Below are positions 63,961 through 64,000 of a DNA stretch of 64,000 nt, in pieces. Every line of letters starts with the position of its first letter. The first letter of the stretch is position 1. A program made the translations under genes and the position numbers. The notes beneath the pieces were generated by a model, which was not told the DNA's origin, did not search any database, and saw nothing but the letters and a program-made list of their open reading frames with translations. The stretch is taken from assembly GCA_019429275.1 (NCBI GenBank), contig JAHYJC010000022.1, forward strand, positions 1-64,000, given 5' to 3'. This DNA comes from Lentimicrobium sp. (GTDB lineage Bacteria; Bacteroidota; Bacteroidia; Bacteroidales; Lentimicrobiaceae).

Positions 63961-64000
63961 ATGACGAAATTTCTTATTCTTTCATTGTCAGTTATATTGA
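63961..64000 (+). CDS. Possible start of a gene truncated at the window edge
   Basis: An ATG at 63961 opens a frame (MTKFLILSLSVIL) that resembles the start of a signal peptide and runs off the right edge. Only 13 codons are visible, so its identity cannot be judged. Confidence 0.35.
   Translation, partial: MTKFLILSLSVIL

Overview
This window looks like chromosomal DNA of a Bacteroidota bacterium, probably Bacteroidales-like. Several features agree on this. Two secreted proteins end in type IX secretion (T9SS) type A sorting domains. Two S46 dipeptidyl-peptidases are present, a family typical of the phylum. Many lipoproteins carry an SxC-type lipobox. Several genes are preceded by the Bacteroidota -7 promoter element TAnnTTTG, and Shine-Dalgarno sequences are mostly absent. 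I see no rRNA, tRNA, CRISPR array, prophage or insertion sequence.

Layout. 0.3-9.4 kb: two minus-strand T9SS surface proteins (2260 and 699 aa) built from the same two modules, each followed by a clear terminator. 9.9-15.8 kb: a compact plus-strand phosphate operon. It encodes a PhoU-like DUF47 protein, a PiT phosphate permease fused to a cytoplasmic coiled coil and a LuxR-type helix-turn-helix, a phosphate-selective-porin-like outer-membrane protein, and a lipoprotein with four lamin-tail domains. It ends at a strong terminator. 15.9-20.3 kb: a second plus-strand run with a probable divergent CYTH-like protein, a canonical CYTH (triphosphatase-type) protein, an SLC13-type anion permease and an unrecognised two-helix membrane protein. 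20.3-21.2 kb: a decayed ferredoxin-nitroreductase gene with two in-frame stops and a terminal frameshift.

21.4-33.6 kb is mostly housekeeping: a GT39-like glycosyltransferase, RecO, two universal stress proteins on opposite strands, a SPOR protein, an IF-2B-family protein, class II fructose-bisphosphate aldolase, CvpA, an MlaE/MlaF-type lipid ABC transporter, a cysteine-rich PAS histidine kinase, a tiny lipoprotein and a SprT-like metalloprotein. 33.7-39.9 kb: GDP-mannose synthesis (ManC), an S46 peptidase, UvrC and isoaspartyl peptidase. 40-49.2 kb: a TauE/SafE permease, a nucleoside-recognition (gate) protein, a transglutaminase-like lipoprotein and a MacAB-like adaptor/permease/permease/ATPase operon.

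49.5-64 kb: PlsC acyltransferase with a BASS-family symporter, a second S46 peptidase beside an M49-like dipeptidyl-peptidase lipoprotein, a hybrid histidine kinase convergent with a LytS/LytTR pair, an APC amino-acid permease, a YiiX-like hydrolase and a DUF4878 lipoprotein. A gene truncated by the window edge may follow.

The strongest candidate for something undescribed is the phosphate region at 9.9-20.3 kb. A phosphate permease physically carries a predicted DNA-binding domain, followed by porin, lipoprotein and inorganic-polyphosphate-type genes. This suggests a membrane-tethered transporter-regulator ('transceptor') for phosphate. It is an inference from sequence; the fused open frame itself is directly visible.
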